64,000 bases of DNA from Bacteroidota bacterium (GTDB lineage Bacteria; Bacteroidota; Ignavibacteria; Ignavibacteriales; Ignavibacteriaceae): positions 186,001 through 250,000 of the forward strand of contig JAKAGV010000004.1 in assembly GCA_021815405.1 (NCBI GenBank). Reading direction: 5' to 3'. The notes under the pieces were generated by a model. It had not been told where the DNA came from, searched no databases, and saw nothing but the letters and a program-made list of their open reading frames with translations. The position numbers and the translations under genes are program-made. Positions 6,862-16,550 of the stretch are shown in pieces; the first letter of the stretch is position 1; each line of letters opens with the position of its first letter.

Positions 6862-7154
6862 TTTTTGTGGAAATTGAAATAGAAAAAAATATAATTTAAG
6901 AAGGTTGAGATACTGGCTGAATTACAGCCTCTCGACCTTTGCATTATTTATATTAGGATTCCTTACCCAGTAATAAAGATTAAAAGTTACAGATTGGCTA
7001 AAATAATTAAGGATTTTAACCATGAATAAATATATTGAAAGAAATACAAACTGAAATGTTTTGGCGTATTTGTAAGGAGGCAATATATTACTATGAGGAA
7101 AAAGAATATTTGGAGTTAAACTAAGCAATATTAGAAAAGTGAAGAGAAATAGAG

Positions 7155-7228
7155 TGCGCCTGCAGGGATTCGAACCCCGAACCTTCTGATCCGTAGTCAG
7201 ATGCTCTATCCAATTAAGCTACAGGCGC
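7155..7228 (-). tRNA. tRNA-Arg (anticodon ACG)
   Basis: On the minus strand it folds as acceptor GCGCCTG/CAGGCGC, D stem GCTT/GAGC, anticodon stem TCTGA/TCAGA with loop CTACGGA (anticodon ACG), and T arm CGGGG TTCGAAT CCCTG. The discriminator is A at 7155 and CCA is not encoded. The A34 of this tRNA is the expected substrate of TadA (1026-1508). Confidence 0.96.
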
Positions 7229-7408
7229 AAAAGAACGCGTGCAAATATAAAGAAGGCGGGAAAATTTTCCAATCTTTGGAGAAGTAATATTCAAATTAAA
7301 GCAATTAAATATTTAGAGGAAGTAACAATTCAGTTCCGGTTGCATTTCCACATTAAAGAGTTTATTTTTTGCCATCATTTTTAATCAATTATCCTTAAGG
7401 AGTCAGTA

Positions 7409-8290
7409 ATGTTTACAGGTGTTGGAACAGCACTAATAACACCGTTTGATAAAGATTTAAATGTCGATTATAAAGCTTTAAGAAAAATATGCAAGCATCA
7501 AGTTGAAGGTAAGGTTGATGCAATAATTGTTCTGGGCACAACCGGCGAAGCTGCTGTTATAAATGTTGAAGAACGCAAGAAAATTACTGAAACTATACTT
7601 GAAGAAATTGACGGGAAAGCAAAAATAATTTTAGGCACCGGTACCAACGATACAAGAAAAGTTGTTGAGCTAAACAAAATTGCAGAAGAACAAAAAGCAG
7701 ACGGCGTTTTGATTGTTAACCCGTATTATAACAAAGGAACTCAGGACAGCATTGTAGAACATTACAAATACATCTCTGAAAGAACATCACTCCCAATTAT
7801 TCTTTATAACGTTCCTTCCAGGACTGGAATGAATATGCTGCCAGAAACTATTGTAAAAGTTTCTGATGCTTGTAAAAATGTTGTTGGAGTAAAAGAAGCT
7901 TGTGGAAATATTTCTCAGATTGCGCATCTATTCTCAATCAAACAAGATAACCTTTCCATATTTTCAGGCAATGATGACCAGACTTTGCCGATTATGGCTT
8001 TGGGAGGTGCGGGTATCATTTCAGTATTCTCAAATTCATATCCGAAAGAACTGAAGAAACTTACTAATGCAATATTTGGAAATGATTATAAATCGGCTCA
8101 AACATTAAGCAATAAGTATCTAAGCATGATGAATATATTATTTATAGAGACAAGTCCATCACCAATAAAATATGTTATGCACAAGCTTGGACTTTGCGAG
8201 AACATATTAAGGCTTCCATTAGCACCTGTTTCAAAGAAAGCTGAAGCTCTTCTTGATAATGCAATTGAGAATTTTTCTAAATTAAATTGA
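7409..8290 (+). CDS. dapA: 4-hydroxy-tetrahydrodipicolinate synthase
   Basis: It condenses pyruvate with aspartate semialdehyde, the first committed step to diaminopimelate (DAP) and lysine. The 293-residue TIM barrel shows the GTTGE motif (43-47), Tyr133 and the Schiff-base Lys162 in VVGVKEA, at the positions expected from the E. coli enzyme. An AAGGAG site precedes the ATG. It opens the DAP operon and its stop touches the start region of dapB. Confidence 0.97.
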   Translation: MFTGVGTALITPFDKDLNVDYKALRKICKHQVEGKVDAIIVLGTTGEAAVINVEERKKITETILEEIDGKAKIILGTGTNDTRKVVELNKIAEEQKADGVLIVNPYYNKGTQDSIVEHYKYISERTSLPIILYNVPSRTGMNMLPETIVKVSDACKNVVGVKEACGNISQIAHLFSIKQDNLSIFSGNDDQTLPIMALGGAGIISVFSNSYPKELKKLTNAIFGNDYKSAQTLSNKYLSMMNILFIETSPSPIKYVMHKLGLCENILRLPLAPVSKKAEALLDNAIENFSKLN

Positions 8291-8292
8291 AG

Positions 8293-8955
8293 ATGGCAAA
8301 GAAAATAAAATACGGATTAATTGGTGCTTCAGGCAGATTGGGAAGTGAAGTAAAAAATGTATTCAAAGATGCCGGACATGAATTGGTATTTCAGCTTGAC
8401 ATTGACGGCGAAAAACTAACCGCAAATCCCGAATTACTTATTGATTGCTCTCTACCCGAAGTATTTGAAAAAAGTCTAGGCTATCAAAAGAAATTTCAAA
8501 CTCCGATGGTTGTGGCTACTACAGGATTATCTTCAGGACAATTGAATCAATTAAAAGAATTAGGCAAAAATTATCCGGTTGTACAAAGCTATAATTATTC
8601 ACTGGGCATTCAGGTATTGTTAAAACTTGCTGAAGTTGCATACGATAAGCTTAAAGGCTGGGATATTGAAATTACGGAGACTCATCACCGGTTTAAGAAA
8701 GACAAGCCTTCCGGTACTGCAAAGATGATACAGGAAGTTGTAAAGGATAAAAATGTTAATCCGGTTTCTCTAAGGCTAGGAAATGTCGCAGGCGATCATA
8801 CAATTTATTTTGGCGGCTTAGGAGAAGTATTATCAATAACTCACAGTGCTACTTCCAGAAGAACTTTCGCTGAGGGAATTCTAAAGTCAGCCGAGTTTGC
8901 TTTAGAAAAGGAGTATGGTTTTTATTCCTTCCATGATGTTGTTTTCGAAAAATAA
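8293..8955 (+). CDS. dapB: 4-hydroxy-tetrahydrodipicolinate reductase
   Basis: It reduces the DapA product with NAD(P)H. The N-terminal nucleotide fold starts with GLIGASGRLG (8-17), and the catalytic segment HHRFKKDKPSGTAK lies at 131-144. At about 220 residues it is the short form found outside the Proteobacteria. I choose the ATG at 8293, three bases after the dapA stop. A TTG at 8287 overlapping that stop is an alternative that adds two residues. No strong ribosome site is visible, so translational coupling to dapA is likely. Confidence 0.95.
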   Translation: MAKKIKYGLIGASGRLGSEVKNVFKDAGHELVFQLDIDGEKLTANPELLIDCSLPEVFEKSLGYQKKFQTPMVVATTGLSSGQLNQLKELGKNYPVVQSYNYSLGIQVLLKLAEVAYDKLKGWDIEITETHHRFKKDKPSGTAKMIQEVVKDKNVNPVSLRLGNVAGDHTIYFGGLGEVLSITHSATSRRTFAEGILKSAEFALEKEYGFYSFHDVVFEK

Positions 8956-8991
8956 AATAAGAAATTAATTATTTTGACATAAAAGGTTTAA

Positions 8992-9690
8992 ATGGATTCA
9001 TACGAGATTATAAACTATATCGCAAATTCAGTAAAGAAAACGCCGGCAAGAGTATACCTAAAAGGTGAACTGGACAAAGTAAATTTTGAATCGCTCGAAT
9101 TTTTCGGAGATGATAAGTTTGGAATACTATTCTGCGAACACAGTGAATTCCAATCATTTTACGAAAAGAATAAGCAATATATAAAAAGTTTTAAAGCAGA
9201 AATTGACCGCAGAAATTCCGCAATTCCACTTGTCGATTTGACTAAATTCAAAGCACGCATTGAACCCGGTGCCATAATCAGAGATTTAGTTGAGATTGGC
9301 GATAACTGTGTAATAATGATGGGTGCTGTAATAAATATTGGTGCGGTTATCGGTGAGAAAACCATGATTGATATGAATGTCGTCGTTGGTGGAAGGGTAA
9401 TAGTCGGAAAAAATTGCCACATAGGCGCAGGCGCTGTATTAGCCGGCGTGGTTGAGCCTCCCAGTGCTACTCCTGTAATAATTGACGACGATGTTTTAAT
9501 TGGTGCAAATGCAGTTGTTCTCGAAGGCGTTCATGTTGGGAAAGGCTCTGTAATAGCTGCCGGTTCTGTAGTGGTAAAAGATGTTGAGCCATATTCTGTA
9601 ATGGCAGGTGTTCCTGCAAAGCTGATCAAAAAAGTTGATGAGAAAACAAAAAGCAAGACGCAGCTCCTGGATGAATTAAGAAAATTATAA
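8992..9690 (+). CDS. dapH: Tetrahydrodipicolinate N-acetyltransferase
   Basis: It acetylates tetrahydrodipicolinate using acetyl-CoA, the defining step of the acetylase branch of DAP synthesis. The 232-residue protein has the DapH-type N-terminal domain (about 1-85) followed by left-handed beta-helix hexapeptide repeats (about 88-205, e.g. [20 protein letters not shown]) and a short helical tail. Length and the N-terminal domain favour DapH over the succinyl-transferring DapD. The M20 hydrolase at the end of this operon supplies the matching deacetylase. Confidence 0.93.
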   Translation: MDSYEIINYIANSVKKTPARVYLKGELDKVNFESLEFFGDDKFGILFCEHSEFQSFYEKNKQYIKSFKAEIDRRNSAIPLVDLTKFKARIEPGAIIRDLVEIGDNCVIMMGAVINIGAVIGEKTMIDMNVVVGGRVIVGKNCHIGAGAVLAGVVEPPSATPVIIDDDVLIGANAVVLEGVHVGKGSVIAAGSVVVKDVEPYSVMAGVPAKLIKKVDEKTKSKTQLLDELRKL

Positions 9691-9709
9691 TTATGTTGAA
9701 TGAATTGTA

Positions 9710-10912
9710 ATGTCGATTATAGTTCAAAAATATGGCGGAAGCAGCGTTGCAGACACTGACAAAATTAAGAAAATTGCAAAGCTAATATCTGAAGTAAAGC
9801 ACAACGGATATGATGTCGCCGTTGTAGTTTCTGCTATGGGGAAGACGACAGATTCACTTATCGAATTATCCAAGCAAATTTCAAATGAACCGCCGAAGCG
9901 TGAAATGGATATGCTGCTTAGCACTGGTGAGAGAATAACCATGTCCCTTCTTTGTATGGCTCTAAATAATTTTGGAGTTGAGGCTTTATCACTAACGGGT
10001 TCTCAAGCCGGTATTATTACAAACGACCGACATAACGATGCACGTGTAATTGAAGTACGCCCTTTTCGTGTTCTTGATGAACTGGAGAATGGTAAGGTAG
10101 TAGTAGTCGGTGGATTTCAAGGAGTAAGTTATAAGAGAGATATTACAACATTAGGCAGAGGTGGATCTGATACAACTGCTGTTGCTCTTGCTGCCGCACT
10201 TAATGCGGAAAGATGTGAAATTTATTCTGATGTTGACGGAGTCTATTCAACAGACCCGGCAATTGTAAAAGAAGCCAGGCATCTTCCTGAAATTTCTTAC
10301 GAGCAAATGCAGGAAATGAGCGAAGCTGGAGCTAAAGTTTTAAATGCGCAGGCAGTTCAATTCGCAAAAGAAAAGCAAATTGCAATTTATGCAAGAAGTA
10401 CTTTCCAATTAGGAAAAGAAACCGTTGTAAGGAAATACCCTGAAGGAATTTCTAAAGGTGTAAAAGCCGTTGTTTATGAAAATGAAATTGCAAGAATAGT
10501 ACTTCAGAACCAGAATAAATCAAAAATAAATTCATTGCTTAACTTCCTCGAAAAAAATCAAATTCAATTAAAAGAATTGAATTATGCTGAGAACGGAAAT
10601 CAAAATAAAATATCATTTGTTGTCTCAGAAAAAAATATTTTTAACTGGAAAAAAGTCAAAGATGAATTGACAGAACAGTTTTTGAATGACATTAAAATTG
10701 AACAAGGTTTCGGAACTATCTCCCTCATCGGCGATGGAATAAATAAAAATAACAGCATTCTAATAGAATCAATCTCACTTCTTGAATCCCACCAGGTTCA
10801 AGTTTATGGAATAGCCACCACATCATTCCGTATTTCATTCCTCATAGACCAAAATCTCATTAAGGAAACAGTTAAGTTGTGTCATAGACGTTGGATAGAA
10901 GAAAAAGTTTAG
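9710..10912 (+). CDS. lysC: Aspartate kinase (first of two in tandem)
   Basis: It phosphorylates aspartate, feeding DAP, lysine, methionine and threonine synthesis. The 400-residue protein has KYGGSS at 7-12, the substrate segment [11 protein letters not shown], the [12 protein letters not shown] motif, and a C-terminal regulatory region (about 265-400) with ACT-type folds. The ACT region is more diverged than in its neighbour (10962-12149), so feedback control may differ. Both are expected to be catalytically competent because the kinase motifs are intact. Confidence 0.93.
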   Translation: MSIIVQKYGGSSVADTDKIKKIAKLISEVKHNGYDVAVVVSAMGKTTDSLIELSKQISNEPPKREMDMLLSTGERITMSLLCMALNNFGVEALSLTGSQAGIITNDRHNDARVIEVRPFRVLDELENGKVVVVGGFQGVSYKRDITTLGRGGSDTTAVALAAALNAERCEIYSDVDGVYSTDPAIVKEARHLPEISYEQMQEMSEAGAKVLNAQAVQFAKEKQIAIYARSTFQLGKETVVRKYPEGISKGVKAVVYENEIARIVLQNQNKSKINSLLNFLEKNQIQLKELNYAENGNQNKISFVVSEKNIFNWKKVKDELTEQFLNDIKIEQGFGTISLIGDGINKNNSILIESISLLESHQVQVYGIATTSFRISFLIDQNLIKETVKLCHRRWIEEKV

Positions 10913-10922
10913 CTTATCTTTG
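10891..10922 (+). promoter_or_regulatory. Possible promoter for the second aspartokinase
   Basis: TATCTTTG at 10915-10922 fits the Bacteroidota -7 consensus TANNTTTG. A TTGG at 10891-10894 lies 20 bases upstream, close to the -33 TTTG element. It would start transcription in the 49-bp gap before the second aspartokinase. Chance occurrence in AT-rich DNA is possible. Confidence 0.25.
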
Positions 10923-10961
10923 CTAATCAAAATTTAGAACCTAAAATCAACTAAAACTAGA

Positions 10962-12149
10962 ATGAAAATTATTGTTCAAAAATATGGAGGCAGCTCTGTA
11001 GCTGACGCTGATAAAATTAAAGGCGTTGCCAAGAGAATAGCAAAAAAATGTAAAGAAAAAGTAAAGCTGGTTGTTGTTGTTTCAGCAATGGGAAAAACAA
11101 CTGACAACTTGATAAAACTTTCTAAAGAAGTCGCAAAAAAAATTATTCTCCGCGAACTTGATATGCTGTTAACTACAGGTGAACAGGTTTCTGCTTCGCT
11201 ATTGGCAATGGCTTTGAATGACATCGGAATCAAAAGTAAATCATTAAATGCCTTTCAAGCAGAAATAATGACGACCGGAGATTATACACAGGCAAGGATA
11301 AAAAATCTTAAAACAAAAAAAATTAAAAAGCTTCTTGAAGAAAACGATGCTATAATAGTAACCGGATTCCAGGGAATTACAGAAGAAGGCGAAATTACAA
11401 CGTTAGGGAGAGGCGGCTCAGATACATCTGCGGTTGCACTTGCAGCTGCCCTTGATGCGAAGTGTGAAATTTACAGCGATGTTGCTGGAATTTATACTAC
11501 AGACCCAAGAATTCATCCTCAGGCAAAAAAAATTAAAACTATTACTTATGATGAAATGCTTGAGATGTCGAGTCTCGGCGCAAAGGTACTGCACAGCAGG
11601 TCTGTAGAAATAGCAAAGAAATTTGGAATAACAATTTACTGCGGTTCAACATTTTCCGATGAGGAGGGAAGTTACGTAATGAAAAAAAATATTGAAGAGC
11701 CGGTTGTAACCGGATTAAGTGTAATGGACAATCAAACTCAAGTAACTCTTTCAAATCTTTCGCTGGATTATAATCTTGTGCAGAAGATTTTTAACAGAGT
11801 AGCAAAAGAAGGCTTGAATATCGATATGATATCCGTTATTAGCAACGAAGGATTAAACATTTCATTTACAATTGTTGAGGAAAAGAAATCACATGTTGAA
11901 AAAGCTTTATCCCAAATTCTGAAAGACATGAAAGGATTTAATATTAGTTATCATTCTGGTTTTACAAAGATTTCTATTGTAGGAATCGGAATGAAATCAA
12001 GCAGCGGTGTTGCATCAAAATTCTTTAAATCCCTTGAAAGTATACCGATAAAGCTTGTTACCACTTCAGAAATAAAAATTTCTTGTCTGGTTGAAGAAAA
12101 ATACAAAGATAAAGCCGTAAAAGCTCTGGTAAATACATTTGAACTTTAA
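10962..12149 (+). CDS. Aspartate kinase (second of two in tandem)
   Basis: A 395-residue paralogue of the upstream lysC with intact kinase motifs: KYGGSS at 6-11, [23 protein letters not shown], and EMSSLGAKVLHSR. The C-terminal third carries two recognisable ACT domains (VIS.EGLNISF and KISIVGIGM segments), the usual sites for lysine or threonine feedback. Only 49 bp separate the pair. The most likely explanation is an old tandem duplication giving differently regulated isoenzymes. Which effector binds which copy cannot be told from sequence. Confidence 0.93.
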   Translation: MKIIVQKYGGSSVADADKIKGVAKRIAKKCKEKVKLVVVVSAMGKTTDNLIKLSKEVAKKIILRELDMLLTTGEQVSASLLAMALNDIGIKSKSLNAFQAEIMTTGDYTQARIKNLKTKKIKKLLEENDAIIVTGFQGITEEGEITTLGRGGSDTSAVALAAALDAKCEIYSDVAGIYTTDPRIHPQAKKIKTITYDEMLEMSSLGAKVLHSRSVEIAKKFGITIYCGSTFSDEEGSYVMKKNIEEPVVTGLSVMDNQTQVTLSNLSLDYNLVQKIFNRVAKEGLNIDMISVISNEGLNISFTIVEEKKSHVEKALSQILKDMKGFNISYHSGFTKISIVGIGMKSSSGVASKFFKSLESIPIKLVTTSEIKISCLVEEKYKDKAVKALVNTFEL

Positions 12150-12152
12150 TTT

Positions 12153-13259
12153 ATGAAATTAAGCCCGTTAGAGTTAAGACATAAGCTGCATCAAAATCCG
12201 GAATTGTCATTCCATGAATTTGAAACTACTAAACTTTTAATCAATAGCATTAAAAGCCTACACAACTCTTCAAAAATAAAAATTTACACGCCATATAAAA
12301 CTGGATTGCTGGTTGAATATTCAGTTAATTCCGGCGATTATCTTTTATTTCGAGCTGATATTGATGCTCTTCCGATAAAAGAAGAAAACAGAATTGCATT
12401 CAAATCAAAAAATGAGTTTATGCATGCTTGTGGACATGACGTTCACACCTCCATTCTATTCAGCTTCCTTCAAAAGGTATTAGAAGAAAGGTTTGACAAA
12501 AATATTTTATTTCTATTCCAGCCCGCTGAAGAAAGCGGCGGTGGTGCGATGGAATTTTTTGAAACCAAGATCTTTGATAAGTTCAATATCTCAAATGCAT
12601 TTGCACTGCATGTAACAGATGAATATCAGGAAGGAACAATTGCAAGTACTAAAGGAGTTTTATTTGCATCTTCGCTTGAAGTTAATATTGACTTCCATGG
12701 CGTAAGTGCACACGTTGCTTTCCCTTCAAAAGGGATGAATGCATTCAATGCATTAAGAACATTTCTTGATTATGTCGATAAACTACCCAAAGATATTTCT
12801 CAGCCGCTGATTTTTGGCGCTGGGAAAATACATTCCGGTGAAGTGAGGAACATAGTACCAGGTTATGCAAGACTTGAAGGAACCATTCGGGGATTAAGCG
12901 AAAAAAATGTTTCTGAATTTTATGTTCAGTTTAAAAAAATATTATTAGGAATCGAAAAGACTACCGGAGTGAAAATTAAAATTGAAAAAGGCTCAAACTA
13001 TCCGGAAGTTATTGTCGATAAGAAATTGTTTGAAAAACTTTTTCCCGTTTTATCAAAGAAGTTTAAATTTATAGATTGCGGTTATAAAATGACGGGTGAA
13101 GACTTTGGATTTATTTCACATAAGTTCCCTTCATTCATGTTTTGGCTCGGTACTTCGAGAGGAGAAAAGCACGGATTGCATAATCCAAAGTTTTTACCGA
13201 ACGACGATGTTATAAAAATTGGTCAATCTGTTTTTAAAGAAATATTAAATCAATTTTAA
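12153..13259 (+). CDS. M20 amidohydrolase, probable N-acetyl-diaminopimelate deacetylase
   Basis: A 368-residue metallohydrolase with the dinuclear metal ligands of the M20D group: HACGHDVH at 91-98 and AEE at 125-127, plus the insert dimerisation domain (about 175-285). Family members cleave N-acetyl, hippurate or indole-acetyl amides. Its place three bases after an aspartokinase in an operon with dapH points to removal of the acetyl group from N-acetyl-LL-DAP. The aminotransferase that should act between DapH and this enzyme is not in the window. Its last four bases overlap the convergent neighbour. Confidence 0.85.
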   Translation: MKLSPLELRHKLHQNPELSFHEFETTKLLINSIKSLHNSSKIKIYTPYKTGLLVEYSVNSGDYLLFRADIDALPIKEENRIAFKSKNEFMHACGHDVHTSILFSFLQKVLEERFDKNILFLFQPAEESGGGAMEFFETKIFDKFNISNAFALHVTDEYQEGTIASTKGVLFASSLEVNIDFHGVSAHVAFPSKGMNAFNALRTFLDYVDKLPKDISQPLIFGAGKIHSGEVRNIVPGYARLEGTIRGLSEKNVSEFYVQFKKILLGIEKTTGVKIKIEKGSNYPEVIVDKKLFEKLFPVLSKKFKFIDCGYKMTGEDFGFISHKFPSFMFWLGTSRGEKHGLHNPKFLPNDDVIKIGQSVFKEILNQF

Positions 13260-14890
13260 TCATTACTCATAAATTCACATCCAGCAGGAATTTCTGGTTT
13301 GACCAGCAGGATATCTTCTTTTAGCATAGCGACTTTCCCAGGTTCCATTCCTTTTTTCTTAACAACGTATTTCTTAAATGCAAAGGAGACTGGGGCAAGA
13401 CTGCTTGTTTTTGCCTTACTGTGGTAGGCAGCAATTGCCGCAGCTTTTTTTAAAATATTTTTTGGAATCGCTTCTTTGCTATTCTCAACGCGCAAAACTG
13501 CATGCGAACCGGAAACACTTCTTGCATGAAACCAATAATCATTTTGCTTTGCAAACCTCGTTGTTAAAAGGTCATTGTTTTGACTATCCTTTCCGATATA
13601 TAAGTTATATTTACCATCGATTATATAATGCTTAAACTTTGTCTGAAGATCATCCTGTTTGGATGTTGGTGTGTGTTCTTTAATTTTTAATTCTTTCATT
13701 ATGTCCACGTAATCTTCTATTTTATTTGCGGATGAGAAGCTTTCTTCCACTGATTTTAGCTTCTTAAACTGTACTTCAACATTCTTGTAAAGCTCTTTTG
13801 CTTTTTCAAATTTAATTTTATCATCTTTTGCTCTATCAAAATATCTATCAACATTTTTTTTAGGAGATAGGGAGGCGTCAAGCTTTATTTTAACTGAAAG
13901 ATTCTCGGAATAAATATCCGGGACTTCGATTTCTTTCATTCCAGACTTGATGTTTTTGATATTTATAAGCAAAAGATTTCCGAGCTTCTGATATTCATCT
14001 TCTCGGCTTCCTCTTTCAATTAGTCCTTTTAAGTTATTCAGCTTGTTTGATAACTTACTGAGTTCGTTTTCCAAATGCTTCTGGATTTTCTTTCTTTTCT
14101 CCAAAGCATCTTCAAGATGATGTTTCTTTCCAATAAAATAATTTAATGCCGAAATAGCATTGTCAAAGATTTCTTTTATATCTTCTTTATTTAATTGAAA
14201 TGAAATAAAGGACAAAACCGGTTGATTGGATTTCCAATCAAAACCTACAACCGGTTTTTCAGAGCCAACTTCCATAATGATTTTTTTTATAATCAGAATA
14301 ATTTTCTCGGATGTTTCTTCATCCAATCTTGATTTACATTCATTAATAATTTCTTTACCGAGGAATGGATACCTCGATTGCAGATTTTCTATATTTATTT
14401 TGTCGGATGGCAAATCAAATACAGGATTATTCAAGTCCGAAATAAATTTAGTTTGGCTGATTTCATTCTTGAAAGAATCTTCAGAAAAATCTTCCGGCAT
14501 ATTTTTGAAGAATTTGATTTTCCCGAGCTTATCAATTAAAATTAAATTTGTGTACTTGCCACGAATTATAAAATACAAATCACCCTTATCAAAATTGAAC
14601 TTTATTATCCTGTCCGAAACTGCTATTTCGAGACAAATTAAATCAGCCGGCAAAATATTTTCGAAAACATCAATTGTGTTTTTCTTAGCCCGGTTGTATG
14701 AATCTTTAATTGTAAAATAAGGAAATCCCGGATTTACGGAGATCTCAATGAATTTATTGAAATCATTCTTTCTTACTTCAATAATCAGTTTATCTTTTTC
14801 TTGAGAAAATATTGAAATTATTTTCGAAACCTTCAGAACCGTATTAGCTTCAATTATTAATCTGTTTAGAAAAAAATAGTTCTTGAACAT
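13256..14890 (-). CDS. rqcH: NFACT-family ribosome rescue factor (RqcH/Rqc2-like)
   Basis: The protein (544 residues) has NFACT-N domain at about 1-200, a helix-hairpin region, a coiled coil (about 270-420, rich in E, K and L), and a C-terminal NFACT-R domain (about 440-540) with YWFHARSVSGSHAVLR. Asp93-Arg94 (in VSDRIIKF) corresponds to the DR pair that RqcH needs for tRNA binding. Such proteins bind obstructed 50S subunits and direct alanine tailing of stalled chains. Older databases call the family fibronectin-binding protein. The start ATG overlaps the transporter stop by one base (TAATG), so both are likely co-translated. Confidence 0.9.
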   Translation of the reverse strand: MFKNYFFLNRLIIEANTVLKVSKIISIFSQEKDKLIIEVRKNDFNKFIEISVNPGFPYFTIKDSYNRAKKNTIDVFENILPADLICLEIAVSDRIIKFNFDKGDLYFIIRGKYTNLILIDKLGKIKFFKNMPEDFSEDSFKNEISQTKFISDLNNPVFDLPSDKINIENLQSRYPFLGKEIINECKSRLDEETSEKIILIIKKIIMEVGSEKPVVGFDWKSNQPVLSFISFQLNKEDIKEIFDNAISALNYFIGKKHHLEDALEKRKKIQKHLENELSKLSNKLNNLKGLIERGSREDEYQKLGNLLLINIKNIKSGMKEIEVPDIYSENLSVKIKLDASLSPKKNVDRYFDRAKDDKIKFEKAKELYKNVEVQFKKLKSVEESFSSANKIEDYVDIMKELKIKEHTPTSKQDDLQTKFKHYIIDGKYNLYIGKDSQNNDLLTTRFAKQNDYWFHARSVSGSHAVLRVENSKEAIPKNILKKAAAIAAYHSKAKTSSLAPVSFAFKKYVVKKKGMEPGKVAMLKEDILLVKPEIPAGCEFMSND

Positions 14891-16383
14891 TACTCGGAAA
14901 CACGTTTTAATTTCTTTAAAAATAATAAAACAAGTCCGGCTGCGAAGAGCGAGCTAATTAATAGAAGAAGGAAGAACTGCCAAAGCTGCCAATGCTCATA
15001 AAACCTGCCGACAAAACCTGAGAGATAGCTTCCTGCAGCTGTTGCAACAAACCAGCCGCCCATCATTAAACCTCTCATTCGCGGCGGCGCTACTTTGGAA
15101 ACGTAAGATAATCCCATCGGACTCAAGAATAACTCTGCAATAGTGATTACGAAGTAAGTTGATATTAGCCAATAAGGGGTAACCAGCACAGAGCTAGTTC
15201 CATTGGTTGCTTTTGGCAAACCAAATGCAGCTAATATCATAACCAAATTTGCAAATGCAGTTACAACCATAGCTAATCCGATTTTACCTGGAGTTGATGG
15301 TTCCTTTTTCCTTTTATTTAACCATGCAAACATCCCAACAAGTACCGGCGTTAAGAATACAATGAACATTGGATCAAATATCTGAAATAGTTCAGGCGCG
15401 ATTACGTTAGTTGCAGGTAATGTGTTCAATTTAATTACCACAATTATTGCAGCTGCAACTACAACAAAGGAACTCCAAAGCTTAGTTTTTTTGCCAGTCT
15501 GTTTATTGAGAACACCTGCTAAGCCTAGGATGAATGCTATAATTGAAAAAAGTGAAACCGGATCGAAAAATAAAAAGGTTACAGGACTAACATTTAACTG
15601 CGTATAATTTTTCGCAAATAAAGAGAGTGTGAATCCGTTCTGATAGAAAACCATCCAGAAAAATATTACGATAATGAAGATTGTTATCAGAGCAAAAATT
15701 CTATCTTTTTCCTGCTGTTTTGTCAAAACCACATCACGGTTTTCATTTACTTTATCTTTTGAACGATAGTCGGCATCTTTATAATGTTTTCTAAAAGAAG
15801 TAAATATTAATATCGATAAGAGCATGCCGACAGATGCTAATCCGAAAGCCGCATTGTAGCCTTCGGCAAGAGTTGAATGAAAATTATTCATAAAATAATT
15901 TTTAATTCCATCAGCAGCGTAAGGTGCAAAGAAGGCACCAATGTTTATTCCCATGTAAAAAATATTGTATGCTGCATCTTTCATTGAACCATTAGCGTGC
16001 GAGTAAAGATTACCTACAAGAACAGATATATTAGCTTTAAATAATCCATTTCCTAAAACAACTACTACTAAAGCGAAATAAAGAAATGCCGCATCCTTTG
16101 TGGGAACCGCCATCAAGGCATATCCGATAGCTAGCGTTAATGCACCGATAATTATAGTTTTACTGTAACCTAAAACATTGTCAGCAAGCCAACCGCCGAT
16201 CAAAGGAGTAAAGTACACTCCGCCGAGAAACAAGCCGTAAATATTTCCTGTTGTTGTGTCATTCCAATGGAAATTTTCTCCAAGATAAAAAACAAAAATT
16301 GCCATTACTGTATAAAATCCGAATCGTTCCCACATTTCAGTAAAAAATAATACGTATAATCCTTTGGGATGATTTTTGAACAT
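14890..16383 (-). CDS. POT-family proton-coupled di/tripeptide transporter
   Basis: A 497-residue inner-membrane protein with about 14 hydrophobic segments. The ExxER proton-coupling motif is present at the start of the first helix (EMWERFGFY, residues 16-24), as is the family signature in helix 5 (IFYMGINIGAFFAPY). It imports di- and tripeptides with protons. A charged linker around residues 200-220 separates the two six-helix bundles. The start is preceded by an ACGAGG-type site. Confidence 0.95.
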   Translation of the reverse strand: MFKNHPKGLYVLFFTEMWERFGFYTVMAIFVFYLGENFHWNDTTTGNIYGLFLGGVYFTPLIGGWLADNVLGYSKTIIIGALTLAIGYALMAVPTKDAAFLYFALVVVVLGNGLFKANISVLVGNLYSHANGSMKDAAYNIFYMGINIGAFFAPYAADGIKNYFMNNFHSTLAEGYNAAFGLASVGMLLSILIFTSFRKHYKDADYRSKDKVNENRDVVLTKQQEKDRIFALITIFIIVIFFWMVFYQNGFTLSLFAKNYTQLNVSPVTFLFFDPVSLFSIIAFILGLAGVLNKQTGKKTKLWSSFVVVAAAIIVVIKLNTLPATNVIAPELFQIFDPMFIVFLTPVLVGMFAWLNKRKKEPSTPGKIGLAMVVTAFANLVMILAAFGLPKATNGTSSVLVTPYWLISTYFVITIAELFLSPMGLSYVSKVAPPRMRGLMMGGWFVATAAGSYLSGFVGRFYEHWQLWQFFLLLLISSLFAAGLVLLFLKKLKRVSE

Positions 16384-16550
16384 TAAATACCTCGTTAATT
16401 AATTTCGGAATGAGTTAAATATTTTATGGAAAGGTTAATTGACTTCTGCAAATTTATACTGGAGTATACTTTTAATTATCTGTTTAATTTGCGTCAAATA
16501 TAAATCAATTTAGTTTTTTTTCATAATGAAGATTTAATATATTTGAATCC

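Noticed and set aside
6862-7154. Possible gene (68-residue frame at 6922-7128) in the gap before tRNA-Arg(ACG)
   Set aside because: No ribosome site and no protein-like composition. I see nothing else supportable in this 293-bp gap; it holds only AT-rich sequence.
7229-7408. Lysine riboswitch ahead of the dapA operon
   Set aside because: The 180-bp leader is too short and shows none of the conserved lysine-riboswitch helices; no transcription terminator in front of the ATG.
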